64,000 nucleotides of DNA from positions 6,606 to 70,605 of the forward strand of contig DYGA01000005.1 of NCBI GenBank assembly GCA_020724865.1, in the 5' to 3' direction. Made by a program: the position numbers and the translations under genes. This document shows, piece after piece, positions 49,914 through 57,358 of this stretch. Source of the stretch: Candidatus Paceibacter sp. Its GTDB lineage: Bacteria; Patescibacteria; ABY1; S139-126. The notes beneath the pieces were generated by a model that did not search any database, was not told the DNA's origin, and saw only the letters and a list, made by a program, of their open reading frames with translations. The stretch's first letter is position 1. The number at the start of each line of letters is the position of its first letter.

Positions 49914-50657
49914 ATGGCATCACTTCTTATTATAAAAAACTTAAAAGTTAATATTGAAAACAAGCCAATCCTAAAAGGGGTAAATTTGCAAGTGCCAGTT
50001 GGTAAGGTAGTGGCTTTGATGGGAAAAAATGGCAGCGGTAAATCGACTCTGTCGCATGTATTGATGGGTAGCCCTGAATATAAGGTTGTTGGTGGCAGTG
50101 TTAGTTTAGGAGGTAAAAATATTTTACATTTATCAGCTGACGAGCGGGCTAGATTAGGAATATTTTTGGCTTTTCAATATCCCTATGAAATACCTGGACT
50201 GTCGGTATATCATTTTTTGCAAACTGCTGTTCAAGCTGTGCGTGGTAAAAAATTTAATATTGAAAAGTTTAAACAAGAATTAAAAGTAGCCATGAGCGAT
50301 TTAAAATTATCGGAAAATTTTTTACAGCGAGGTTTAAATGAAGGTTTTTCGGGCGGTGAAAAAAAACGCATGGAGATTTTACAACTTAAATTATTACGAC
50401 CCCGTTTGGCTATTTTGGATGAAACTGATTCGGGTTTGGATATTGATGCTCTTAAATTGGTAGCTGTTAATGTTAAGAAAATGGTTAAGCAGAAAATGTC
50501 GGTTTTGGTCATAACTCATTATCAAAGATTGCTTAATTTTTTACCTCCCGATCAAGTCCATATTATGCATGAAGGCAGGATTGTTCAAAGCGGACAGGGT
50601 AGTTTAGTAAAAAAATTGGAGCAGCAAGGCTATGATTGGCTGGAGAGAAAGAATTAA
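49914..50657 (+). CDS. sufC: Fe-S cluster assembly ATPase SufC
   Basis: SufC powers the SufBCD scaffold. The 247-residue ABC ATPase has Walker A MGKNGSGKSTLSHVLMG, Q-loop AFQYP, signature FSGGEKKRMEILQ and Walker B LAILDETDSGLDID with His in VITHYQRLL. The DETDSGLD Walker B variant is typical of SufC. Confidence 0.96.
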   Translation: MASLLIIKNLKVNIENKPILKGVNLQVPVGKVVALMGKNGSGKSTLSHVLMGSPEYKVVGGSVSLGGKNILHLSADERARLGIFLAFQYPYEIPGLSVYHFLQTAVQAVRGKKFNIEKFKQELKVAMSDLKLSENFLQRGLNEGFSGGEKKRMEILQLKLLRPRLAILDETDSGLDIDALKLVAVNVKKMVKQKMSVLVITHYQRLLNFLPPDQVHIMHEGRIVQSGQGSLVKKLEQQGYDWLERKN

Positions 50658-50659
50658 GA

Positions 50660-50775
50660 ATAATTATTAATTACTAATTATTAATAACTAATGAATTTTA
50701 TAATTAATTAATAAATTAAATCATTGATTCCTGCCTACCGGCAGGCAGGAGTAATTAGTTATTTATAATTTTAAT
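50660..50775. repeat. AT-rich repeats with a CCTGCCTACCGGCAGGCAGG palindrome between sufC and sufB
   Basis: TTAGTAATTA-type words surround a GC-rich 8-bp palindrome (50729-50750). It is not followed by a T-run, so it is not a clear terminator. It lies within an operon and might tune sufB relative to sufC, or is only a dispersed palindromic element. Confidence 0.5.
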
Positions 50776-50788
50776 ATTTATAAATATA

Positions 50789-52189
50789 ATGTCTCCAGTC
50801 AAAAATATATCAATTAATCCGGCTAAATATTATTTTCGCGATAACCATCGTCCGATTTTACGTGCTCCAAAAGGATTAAATGCTGATGTGGTTAAACTGA
50901 TTTCTGCCCAAAAAAAGGAACCAGCTTGGTTGTTGGAAATGCGTTTAAGAGCATTGAAAATTTTTTTAGAAAAACCCTTGCCGACTTGGGGGGCTAATTT
51001 AAGCAAGATTGATTTTTCGGATATTTATTATTATATTAGACCAGCTCAAGAACGAGGGCTAACCTGGCAAGATGTACCAGAAAAAATAAAAAAAACCTTT
51101 GACCGACTGGGCATACCTCAAGCTGAAAGAAAATTTTTAGCTGGTGTTGGTGCTCAGTATGAGTCCGAAATGATATACCATAGTTTAAAAGATAAATGGT
51201 CTAAATTGGGCGTAATTTTTGCAGATATGTCAGAAGCGCCAGTTAAATATCCTGATTTAGTTAAAAAATATTTTGGTAAAATTGTTCCCAGTAAAGATAA
51301 TAAATTTGCGGCTCTCAACAGCGCGGTTTGGTCGGGCGGTTCATTTATTTATGTGCCTCGAGGGGTGAAAGTTGAAATACCTTTACAGGCTTATTTTCGT
51401 ATAAATGCCGCTGGTATGGGTCAATTTGAACGAACGCTGATAATTGCTGATGAAGGCTCTTCTGTCCATTATATTGAAGGTTGCACCGCGCCTATGTATT
51501 CTAGGGACTCTTTGCATGCGGCAGTAGTTGAGTTAGTTGCGTTAAAAGGCGCTCATATCAGATATACTACTATTCAAAATTGGTCACATAATGTTTATAA
51601 CTTGGTGACCAAACGAGCCTGGGCTGAAGAGGAGGCAGTGGTTGAATGGATAGATGGCAATTTGGGTAGTAAGGTAACTATGAAATATCCTTGTGTAATA
51701 CTAAAAGGCAGAAAATCCCGAGCAGAGATTATTTCTGTTGCTTTTGCTAATTCCAATCAACACCAAGATGCTGGCAGTAAGGTTATTCACTTAGCGCCAG
51801 AGACTAGCTCCAATGTAATTGCTAAATCTATTGCCAAAGGTAATGGTCGCACTACCTATCGTGGTTTAGTCCAGGTTGATAAACGGGCAAACAAAGCCAA
51901 AGTTAAAGTTAAATGTGATGCTTTATTGATTGATCGGCAGTCACGCAGTGATACTTATCCTACAATGCGTATAGATAATGATAATGTTACCATTGAACAC
52001 GAAGCTACGGTAGCTAAAATTGGCGAACAACAGCTTTATTATTTAAATTCCCGGGGATTGGATACAGAAACAGCTGAACGTTTGATTGTTTCCGGGTTTT
52101 TTGAAGTATTTGCCAGAGAGTTGCCGATGGAATATGCTTTAGAGTTAAATCGACTAATTGCTCTGGAAATGGAAGGGAGTGTTGGTTAA
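50789..52189 (+). CDS. sufB: Fe-S cluster assembly scaffold SufB
   Basis: SufB carries the nascent cluster in the SufBC2D complex. The 466-residue protein shows SGGSFIYVPRGVKVEIPLQAYF in part, SVHYIEGCTAPMYSRDSLHAA, the RNWSH-like IQNWSHNVYNLVTKRA block and IEHEATVAKIGEQQLYYLNSRG. The length is normal. Confidence 0.96.
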   Translation: MSPVKNISINPAKYYFRDNHRPILRAPKGLNADVVKLISAQKKEPAWLLEMRLRALKIFLEKPLPTWGANLSKIDFSDIYYYIRPAQERGLTWQDVPEKIKKTFDRLGIPQAERKFLAGVGAQYESEMIYHSLKDKWSKLGVIFADMSEAPVKYPDLVKKYFGKIVPSKDNKFAALNSAVWSGGSFIYVPRGVKVEIPLQAYFRINAAGMGQFERTLIIADEGSSVHYIEGCTAPMYSRDSLHAAVVELVALKGAHIRYTTIQNWSHNVYNLVTKRAWAEEEAVVEWIDGNLGSKVTMKYPCVILKGRKSRAEIISVAFANSNQHQDAGSKVIHLAPETSSNVIAKSIAKGNGRTTYRGLVQVDKRANKAKVKVKCDALLIDRQSRSDTYPTMRIDNDNVTIEHEATVAKIGEQQLYYLNSRGLDTETAERLIVSGFFEVFARELPMEYALELNRLIALEMEGSVG

Positions 52190-52190
52190 T

Positions 52191-53261
52191 ATGTCAAAAA
52201 AAATATCAGCCAAAATTAAATTAGCAAAAATTAATTGGCCCAACATTTTGAAAAGTTGGGATTTAACCAAAAAATTAAAAACTGATTTTTCTCTACCCTT
52301 ACAAGATAAAAATAAAATAAAGATCAAAACCACAGGTAATATTAGTTGGCAGATTTTTCGTTTTGATCAAGCTCCACTGAAATTACAAAAAAAATATTTA
52401 ACCAGTCAGCAGGATTTTACTTGGTCCAGTCAAGCCATATTTTCAATGATTAAAAACCATTGGTTGGTAGATATTAAAATTTTTGGTGATGGTGAATTAT
52501 TTTGGCAAATGGATTCTGCTGATTTGGGAGGCATATACTTTTTTGTCCAAGGCCAGGGCGAAATTACTATAAACGAAAAACAAAACAGGTCAGTATGTCA
52601 ATTGGTGATGATAGATGTGGGCAATTTAGTGACATTGCACTACAGTTTAAATAAGCAACAAATTAAAGGATTTACATTTTTGTCTTATCAAGCTCGTTTA
52701 GGTAAGCAAAGTAATTGTTTTTGGGAAATTGGTTTAAAAAATAAAGCTTGGTTGGTTGGATCTTTTGTTACCAAACTTTTAGGCACAGGCAGTCAGAATA
52801 ATTATTTGTTTGGTGGCAGAATTAGCGGGCAAAGTAAAACTTATTTAAATTTTTTAAATCAGCATTTAGTTCCTAATACTACCGGTGATATGTTGATAAA
52901 AGCCATAGCCGAAGATAAATCGCAAACCATAATCGCAGGCTTGATTGATATTGGTTTAAAATCAACCAATGCCAATTCCTATTTACAGGAAGATATTCTG
53001 TTATTATCGGCTCAAGCTAGAGCCTCGGCTTTACCCAATTTAGAAATTTTAAATCGTGATGTCAAAGCTTCGCACGGCGCCACAGTGGGTAGAATTGATG
53101 AAGAAATGCTTTATTATTTAATGAGTCGTGGTTTATCCAAAATGGTTGCTACGGAACTGATTGTATCTGGATTTTTTCATTCACTTGGTAGTAAAATTAC
53201 TGATAGACAAAGGCAGCGCAAGCTTTTTAATTTATTATTAGCTAAAGATATAAGTAAGTGA
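52191..53261 (+). CDS. sufD: Fe-S cluster assembly protein SufD, divergent
   Basis: SufD pairs with SufB. At 356 residues it is shorter and more divergent than usual. The C-terminal signature ASHGATVGRIDEEMLYYLMSRGL clearly places it in the SufB/SufD family, and the order sufC-sufB-sufD-sufS supports SufD. I use the ATG at 52191, directly after the sufB stop; an in-frame start within sufB is unlikely. Confidence 0.9.
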   Translation: MSKKISAKIKLAKINWPNILKSWDLTKKLKTDFSLPLQDKNKIKIKTTGNISWQIFRFDQAPLKLQKKYLTSQQDFTWSSQAIFSMIKNHWLVDIKIFGDGELFWQMDSADLGGIYFFVQGQGEITINEKQNRSVCQLVMIDVGNLVTLHYSLNKQQIKGFTFLSYQARLGKQSNCFWEIGLKNKAWLVGSFVTKLLGTGSQNNYLFGGRISGQSKTYLNFLNQHLVPNTTGDMLIKAIAEDKSQTIIAGLIDIGLKSTNANSYLQEDILLLSAQARASALPNLEILNRDVKASHGATVGRIDEEMLYYLMSRGLSKMVATELIVSGFFHSLGSKITDRQRQRKLFNLLLAKDISK

Positions 53262-54505
53262 CGCAAATAAAAGACAACAATATAAAAAATGATTTTCCGA
53301 TTTTTAAACAGGCCAAAGTAAAAAAACGTCCTTTGGTATATTTAGATAGCGCCGCCACCAGTCAAAAGCCACATAGTGTAATAAATGCCGTGTCTGATTG
53401 GTATGAACGTTTTAATGCCAATATTCATCGGGGCGTGTATGAACTGTCAGAAACTGCTACCAAGAAGTATGAATTATCAAGACAGGTGATAGCCAATTTT
53501 ATAAATTCGCCAAGTTCCAGACAAGTCGTCTTTACCAGAGGCACAACTGAAGGTATAAATTTAGTGGCGGAAGCTTGGGCAAGAAAAAATTTGCGTGCGG
53601 GTGACGCTATATTACTTACCACTATGGAGCATCATGCCAATCTGGTACCATGGCAAGAGTTAGCTCAGAGGAAAAGATTGAAATTAAAATTTTTGGAATT
53701 TGACAATCAAGGTGAGTTGATTTTGGCTAATTTAGCCAAGCAGTTAATGGGGGTAAAGTTGGTAAGTTTGGTTTATGTATCCAATGTTTTAGGGACCATA
53801 AATCCCGTCAAAAAGATTATCAATATTTGTCATCAAAAAAAAATTCCGGTTTTAATTGATGCCGCTCAAGCAGCACCGCATTTGCCGATTGATGTAAAGA
53901 AACTTGATTGCGATTGGTTGGTATTTTCTGGACATAAAATGCTGGGTCCGACTGGGATCGGAGTATTGTATGGCAAAAGAGAAAGATTTGAAGAAATGGA
54001 TGTTTATCAAACCGGTGGTGATATGATAAGAAATGTGACTTTAACTAAAAGTACCTATGCTACTTATCCACAAAAATTTGAAGCAGGAACGCAAGCTTTA
54101 GCAGAAGTTGTAGGTTTGGCTGAAGCAGTTATTTATTTACAAGCAATCGGTATGGAACGAGTATCTAGCCATGATCAAAAATTAGTTACTTATGCTTATC
54201 AGCAGATGAAGAAGATTAAAGCTGTGGAAATTTACGGACCGCAGACGATTAAACGGTCAGGTAGCATTGCTTTCAATGTGCAAGGAATTCACGCTCATGA
54301 TTTAGCCACTTTTTTAGCTGATCGGGGTATTTGTATTAGAGCCGGACATCATTGTGCTCAGCCACTACATGAAAAACTGGGAATACCTGCTTCGGCTCGA
54401 GTGAGTTTTTATATTTACAATGACAAACGTGATGTTGATTTATTTATTTCGGCTTTACAGGCAATTATTAAAGAGTGGGAAAGTATAAAAGCACGTAACA
54501 CATAG
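53258..54505 (+). CDS. sufS: Cysteine desulfurase SufS
   Basis: SufS is a PLP enzyme that takes sulfur from Cys. The 415-residue group II desulfurase has YLDSAATSQKP, the PLP Lys in FSGHKMLGPTGIGVLYG, and the persulfide Cys in RAGHHCAQPLH. The start is GTG, overlapping the sufD stop by 4 nt (GTGA). Confidence 0.95.
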   Translation: MTQIKDNNIKNDFPIFKQAKVKKRPLVYLDSAATSQKPHSVINAVSDWYERFNANIHRGVYELSETATKKYELSRQVIANFINSPSSRQVVFTRGTTEGINLVAEAWARKNLRAGDAILLTTMEHHANLVPWQELAQRKRLKLKFLEFDNQGELILANLAKQLMGVKLVSLVYVSNVLGTINPVKKIINICHQKKIPVLIDAAQAAPHLPIDVKKLDCDWLVFSGHKMLGPTGIGVLYGKRERFEEMDVYQTGGDMIRNVTLTKSTYATYPQKFEAGTQALAEVVGLAEAVIYLQAIGMERVSSHDQKLVTYAYQQMKKIKAVEIYGPQTIKRSGSIAFNVQGIHAHDLATFLADRGICIRAGHHCAQPLHEKLGIPASARVSFYIYNDKRDVDLFISALQAIIKEWESIKARNT

Positions 54506-54537
54506 CACACAGCACGTAACACATAACATGTAACATG
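54490..54537. repeat. ACATAACA/ACGTAACA short-word repeat (copy 1)
   Basis: Six to seven tandem, slightly varied words such as GCACGTAACACATAG and ACATAACATGTAACATG span the end of sufS and the gap to sufU. Same family at 55511-55545, 56188-56217, 56577-56605 (inverted) and 57312-57345. Confidence 0.6.
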
Positions 54538-54579
54538 ATGATATAGTTGTGTGTTAGATGCTACAGGTATCATAAATTT

Positions 54580-54942
54580 ATGGATCTATATCAGCAAAAA
54601 ATAATGGATCATTATTTACACCCCAGGCATCAGGGTAAAATTGGCAAACCTACTAAAAAGTTTACTGGTGAAAATATATCTTGCGGTGATAAAGTTGATT
54701 TTGAGGTTGTCTTGGACAGTCGTGGTAAAATTAAACAGGTAGGTTGGCAGGGTAGTGGTTGTACAATTTCTCAGGCGGCAGCGTCAATTTTGGCAGATGA
54801 AATGATTGGTAAAACCATTAAACAGGTGCAAAGTATAAGTTCGGATAAGTTTTTACAAGATTTAGAAGTTGAATTATCACCGGCGCGGCAAAAGTGTGCT
54901 CTATTACCTTTATATACGGTTAAGGAAGAAGAGTTAGGATAG
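54580..54942 (+). CDS. sufU: SufU-like Fe-S scaffold / sulfur-transfer protein
   Basis: SufU is a zinc-dependent sulfur acceptor of SufS or an IscU-like scaffold. The 120-residue protein has MDLYQQKIMDHYLHPRHQG, first Cys in NISCGDKVDF, second in GSGCTISQAAASIL, and third in RQKCALLPL. It is shorter than Bacillus SufU (about 147). The ATG at 54580 is chosen as the upstream extension overlaps the repeat. Confidence 0.9.
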   Translation: MDLYQQKIMDHYLHPRHQGKIGKPTKKFTGENISCGDKVDFEVVLDSRGKIKQVGWQGSGCTISQAAASILADEMIGKTIKQVQSISSDKFLQDLEVELSPARQKCALLPLYTVKEEELG

Positions 54943-55018
54943 AATTATAAATTTTAAATTTTAAATTATAAAAAAATAGTCATTAGTTTAAAATTTAAAA
55001 TTTATAATTTAAAATTAA
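54943..55018. repeat. AT-rich AAATTTTAAATTATAA-type inverted repeat
   Basis: ATTATAAATTTTAAATTTT and its near-complement AAAATTTAAAATTTATAATTT lie about 20 nt apart and could form an AT-only stem after sufU. Confidence 0.5.
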
Positions 55019-55025
55019 TTAATCT

Positions 55026-55106
55026 ATGTACAAAAAGAAAAAACAAGCTAGAAAAAAACAACTAAAAAAACGTGGTAAAAAAATCGGATTACTCCATTAT
55101 CGATAA
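55026..55106 (+). CDS. Very basic 26-aa peptide
   Basis: The frame encodes MYKKKKQARKKQLKKRGKK followed by IGLLHYR; 14 of 26 residues are Lys or Arg. A terminator starts 2 nt after the stop. The composition resembles tiny ribosome-associated proteins (bTHX or the AURKAIP1/COX24-type basic peptides), but I cannot assign a family. Without a clear Shine-Dalgarno it could be chance, though the terminator favours a gene. Confidence 0.45.
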   Translation: MYKKKKQARKKQLKKRGKKIGLLHYR

Positions 55107-55107
55107 G

Positions 55108-55140
55108 AAAAACTCCCGTATTATAACGGGAGTTTTATTT
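55108..55140. terminator. Bidirectional terminator at 55.1 kb
   Basis: AAAACTCCCGT and ACGGGAGTTTT form an 11-bp stem with a 6-nt loop. It serves the basic peptide gene on the plus strand and the small membrane protein gene on the minus strand. Confidence 0.9.
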
Positions 55141-55146
55141 TATTAT

Positions 55147-55368
55147 TTAAACTTTCTGCTCCGATTGATTTTTTTTCGATTCTTTTTCTGCAATATAAAT
55201 GGTGATCGCACCACAGACAATTGAAGCGATTATAGCGCTTATAGTTACAGTAGAGATTTGCTCTTCATTGTTGGGATTGAAAATAACTAAACAGATGGGG
55301 AAAATAATGAAAATATATAAGCCGCTATAAATTAAAAATTGGATAAAAAAGATAACAATTTTTTTCAT
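55147..55368 (-). CDS. Small two-TM membrane protein (73 aa)
   Basis: Two hydrophobic segments (FFIQFLIYSGLYIFIIFPIC and TVTISAIIASIVCGAITIYI) are followed by a charged tail AEKESKKNQSEQKV. AAAAAGGAGCG lies 5-6 nt before the ATG, a strong Shine-Dalgarno site. Family unknown. It is a single-gene unit ending at a bidirectional terminator. Confidence 0.75.
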   Translation of the reverse strand: MKKIVIFFIQFLIYSGLYIFIIFPICLVIFNPNNEEQISTVTISAIIASIVCGAITIYIAEKESKKNQSEQKV

Positions 55369-55430
55369 TTAACGCTCCTTTTTATTGTTAATGTTTTTGA
55401 TTAATTATTTTAACATATTGGCAATTGAAG

Positions 55431-55439
55431 TTATCCACA
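55431..55439 (+). promoter_or_regulatory. DnaA-box-like TTATCCACA
   Basis: Perfect match to the E. coli DnaA box in an AT-rich gap upstream of lexA. Two further perfect copies occur at 56743-56751 (minus) and 61199-61207 (plus). Confidence 0.35.
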
Positions 55440-55479
55440 TATTCTAAAAATAGGCAATTTTGGCTTATTTTTTTGTACA

Positions 55480-55509
55480 TTGACTTTCGGTTTTTTTTCG
55501 GTATATACT
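55480..55509 (+). promoter_or_regulatory. Promoter region of lexA
   Basis: TTGACT (55480-55485), 18 nt, and TATACT (55504-55509). GTATA-TAC-TATAC (55501-55513) is a short palindrome over the -10 box and is the only candidate LexA operator I see; it does not match known SOS boxes. Confidence 0.4.
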
Positions 55510-55510
55510 A

Positions 55511-55545
55511 TACATGTAACATATAACACATAACATATAACAGAA
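55511..55545. repeat. ACATAACA-type short-word repeat (copy 2), upstream of lexA
   Basis: Tandem words ATGTAACATATAACACATAAC fill the leader before lexA, seen here in part. Same family as at 54490 and 56188. Confidence 0.55.
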
Positions 55546-55571
55546 ATATTATAAAAAATTGTTAAAATTAT

Positions 55572-56207
55572 ATGCCGTTAAATTTCCTTACCAAACGTCA
55601 AAAACAAATACTTGATTTTATTATTGGTTTTATTGCAGACAATGGTTATGCTCCTACTTTTCAAGAGATTGGTGAATATTTTGATTTGTCGTCACCGGCT
55701 ACTGTACATCAGCATATTAAAGCTTTGGAAGAAAAGGGTTATTTAAAATCAGAATACAATGCCAAGCGATCATTAGAAGTTTTATCAGTCAAAGATGATT
55801 CTATGAGTTTAGCTTATCAAATTCCTCTGGTAGGGCTTATTACTGCCGGTGAGCCAATTGAAGCTATCGAAGAGCACGAGACTATTGCCGTTCCTTCCAA
55901 TTTAGTACTGCATCAGGAAAATACTTTTGTTTTGCAAGTTAAAGGCGATTCAATGGTTGGAGATGGTATATTGTCCGGTGATTATGTAGTAGTAGAGAGA
56001 AGTAATTATCCAAAAAATGGTGACATAATTGTGGCTTTACTTGATAATACTTATGCAACTTTGAAAAGATTTTATCGTGAGCAAACGAGAATACGTTTAC
56101 AGCCGGCCAATGGTAAATATAAGCCAATTTATGTCAAAGATTTGATAGTGCAAGGTATAGTGAGAGGGGTGATTAGGAATTATAGTTATATAACACGTAA
56201 CACATAA
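55572..56207 (+). CDS. lexA: SOS repressor LexA
   Basis: LexA represses DNA-damage genes and self-cleaves upon RecA activation. The 211-residue protein has the N-terminal winged helix (LTKRQKQILDFI...APTFQEIGEYF and SSPATVHQHIKALEEKGYL) and an S24 peptidase domain. The cleavage site is Ala92-Gly93 in ITAGEP, the catalytic Ser127 is in KGDSMVGDG and Lys165 in YATLKRF. It is close to dinB, a common SOS target. Confidence 0.94.
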   Translation: MPLNFLTKRQKQILDFIIGFIADNGYAPTFQEIGEYFDLSSPATVHQHIKALEEKGYLKSEYNAKRSLEVLSVKDDSMSLAYQIPLVGLITAGEPIEAIEEHETIAVPSNLVLHQENTFVLQVKGDSMVGDGILSGDYVVVERSNYPKNGDIIVALLDNTYATLKRFYREQTRIRLQPANGKYKPIYVKDLIVQGIVRGVIRNYSYITRNT

Positions 56208-56217
56208 CACGTAACAT
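56188..56217. repeat. ACGTAACA/ACATAACA repeat (copy 3), before the interrupted S23-like gene
   Basis: AACACGTAACACATAACACG and more copies span the end of lexA up to the ATG at 56218. Copy 4 after the gene (56577-56605) is inverted relative to it. Confidence 0.6.
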
Positions 56218-56574
56218 ATGGAGGAGAGATTTCACGATCATTTAAAGAAAATAATGGACGAGTTTGTTCATTTAATTTATAAGGAGACTAGAAATTTTCC
56301 TAAAGAATAGTTATACGGAGTAACTTCACAAATAAGAAGAGCAGCTTTATCGATAATATTAAATTATATAGAGGGTTTTGCTAGAATAAAAAACGGCATT
56401 AAAATAAATTTTTTAGAAATTTCTTATGGTTCATTAAAAGAGGTAAAGTACCTTTTAAATTTTTCTTTACAGGAAAAATATATATCAGAATTAAATTATA
56501 AAAAATTATTAGGTTATGCAGAGGAAATTGGAGCAATGCTTTGGACAAGTATCAGAGGCTTAAAGGAAAATTAA
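56218..56574 (+). pseudogene. Four-helix-bundle (S23-like) protein gene interrupted by an in-frame TAG
   Basis: The frame reads MEERFHDHLKKIMDEFVHLI through FPKE, then TAG at 56308-56310, and continues in the same frame as LYGVTSQIRRAALSIILNYI to a TAA. FPKEE-LYGLTSQIRRA is the hallmark of the S23/four-helix-bundle family (about 118 residues), so only one codon, probably Glu or Gln, is replaced. TAG is used as a normal stop elsewhere (secY, the DUF192 gene), so a nonsense mutation is likelier than recoding. Confidence 0.85.
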
Positions 56575-56576
56575 TT

Positions 56577-56605
56577 TTGTTATGTGTTACATGCTAAATG
56601 TTACA
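56577..56605. repeat. Inverted ACATAACA-type repeat (copy 4), after the S23-like gene
   Basis: TTATGTGTTACATGCTAAAT and TGTTACATG are the reverse complement of the words before the gene, so copies 3 and 4 bracket it as inverted repeats. Confidence 0.6.
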
Positions 56606-56611
56606 TGAAAT

Positions 56612-56694
56612 AAAACGCCCGTATCTGGCATAAAGGAAGACACGGACGTTTGCACCAACCGTTGCCGTCCTGGCAACAAAATGTTTGTGGCGCT
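56612..56694 (-). ncRNA. Candidate structured RNA in the lexA-dinB gap
   Basis: Three stems are visible in a GC-rich island: GTTGCC-GTCCT-GGCAAC (56661-56677), an outer stem GCACCA/TGGCGC around it, and AAACGCCCGT/ACGGACGTTT (56613-56651). Read on the minus strand, the last stem is followed by TTTTATTT and looks like a terminator. A TATAAT-type -10 lies upstream on that strand near 56720. No ORF fits. Strand and class are uncertain. Confidence 0.4.
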
Positions 56695-56897
56695 ATTTAT
56701 ATTGTAAAAATATTTTTTCATTATAGTCAAATATTTTCTGGTTGTGGATAACTTTATTTATTTAAATTATTTATTAAGTATTGAGTAGCAATTATTAAGT
56801 TTTATGAATAAAGAAATAATTTTGATTTTTTTACTGAGTTTGTATCTTGTTTTGTGAGTTATTTAGTATTTATAAAATTAAAATTTACAATAAACAT

Positions 56898-57020
56898 ATG
56901 AAAAAAAATAAATTTTTTCTTAAACCCTATTTATTAATCAGAAAGCCAAAATCAGTATTACCGAAACGTAGTATATATTCTTTGACTTTTGGCCAGTGGC
57001 CACGTTTTTCCCGTAGCTAG
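56898..57020 (+). CDS. Possible 40-aa basic peptide
   Basis: The frame reads MKKNKFFLKPYLLIRKPKSV, then a Ser/Arg/aromatic-rich end (SLTFGQWPRFSRS). It is basic and without a membrane segment. No Shine-Dalgarno is evident and no family is recognised. It may be a chance ORF. Confidence 0.3.
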   Translation: MKKNKFFLKPYLLIRKPKSVLPKRSIYSLTFGQWPRFSRS

Positions 57021-57032
57021 TTTATTAAACAC

Positions 57033-57064
57033 TAAATCCTATATCCTGCATCCTAAATCCTAAA
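57033..57064. repeat. AAATCCTATATCCTGCATCC-type short-word repeat
   Basis: Four tandem variants of (A/T)A(A/T)ATCCT. Related runs occur at 45701-45732 and, as the complement, at 16936-16972. Confidence 0.5.
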
Positions 57065-57070
57065 TTTTTT

Positions 57071-57319
57071 ATGCACGAAAAAATTAATCAAACAATTGAT
57101 GTTGAAGTAATATTTTTGCATAATCGAGTAATTCCAAGGAGTTTTTCCTGGCAAGGAGTAATTTATCGTATTAAAACTTTAGGGCTTAGACATGATACTT
57201 ATATAGGCAGAGAAAAAATACATTATTTTTCCGTATCAGATGGAGTTAATTTTTTCCGTTTGCGTTTTTCTGGCGACAGTTTAATTTGGCAATTGGAAGA
57301 AATTTATAATGACATGTAA
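57071..57319 (+). CDS. DUF6504-like small protein next to dinB
   Basis: This 82-residue protein has the pattern IPRSFSWQGVIYRIK, then YFSVSDGVNFFRLRFSG and IWQLEEIYNDM. It resembles the small DUF6504 family (PxxFxWxGxxYxV, then a YYRV strand and a final Trp-x-Leu). Here it lies 39 nt upstream of dinB on the same strand, in a lexA-dinB neighbourhood. A link to translesion synthesis is an inference from context. Confidence 0.6.
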   Translation: MHEKINQTIDVEVIFLHNRVIPRSFSWQGVIYRIKTLGLRHDTYIGREKIHYFSVSDGVNFFRLRFSGDSLIWQLEEIYNDM

Positions 57320-57345
57320 CACATAACATTTAACCTGTAACAAAT
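57312..57345. repeat. ACATAACA-type short-word repeat (copy 5), before dinB
   Basis: ACATGTAACACATAACATTT and further words occupy the gap between the DUF6504-like gene and dinB. Confidence 0.55.
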
Positions 57346-57358
57346 AATAATTAATTTT

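Larger units (their letters stand above)
56695..57070. other. Mostly non-coding stretch upstream of the DUF6504-like gene
   Basis: It holds a DnaA-box-like TGTGGATAA (56743-56751), a possible 40-codon ORF described separately (56898-57020), and ATCCTAAATCCTATATCC-type words at 57033-57064. Otherwise it is AT-rich with no recognised signal. Confidence 0.4.

Noticed and set aside
56218..56574. Stop-codon reassignment of TAG
   Set aside because: secY and the DUF192 gene end with TAG at expected C termini, so TAG works as a stop; a single mutation explains the S23-like gene.
54490..57345. Insertion sequence between the ACATAACA repeats
   Set aside because: No transposase or terminal inverted repeats with target duplications were recognised; the repeats are irregular short words.
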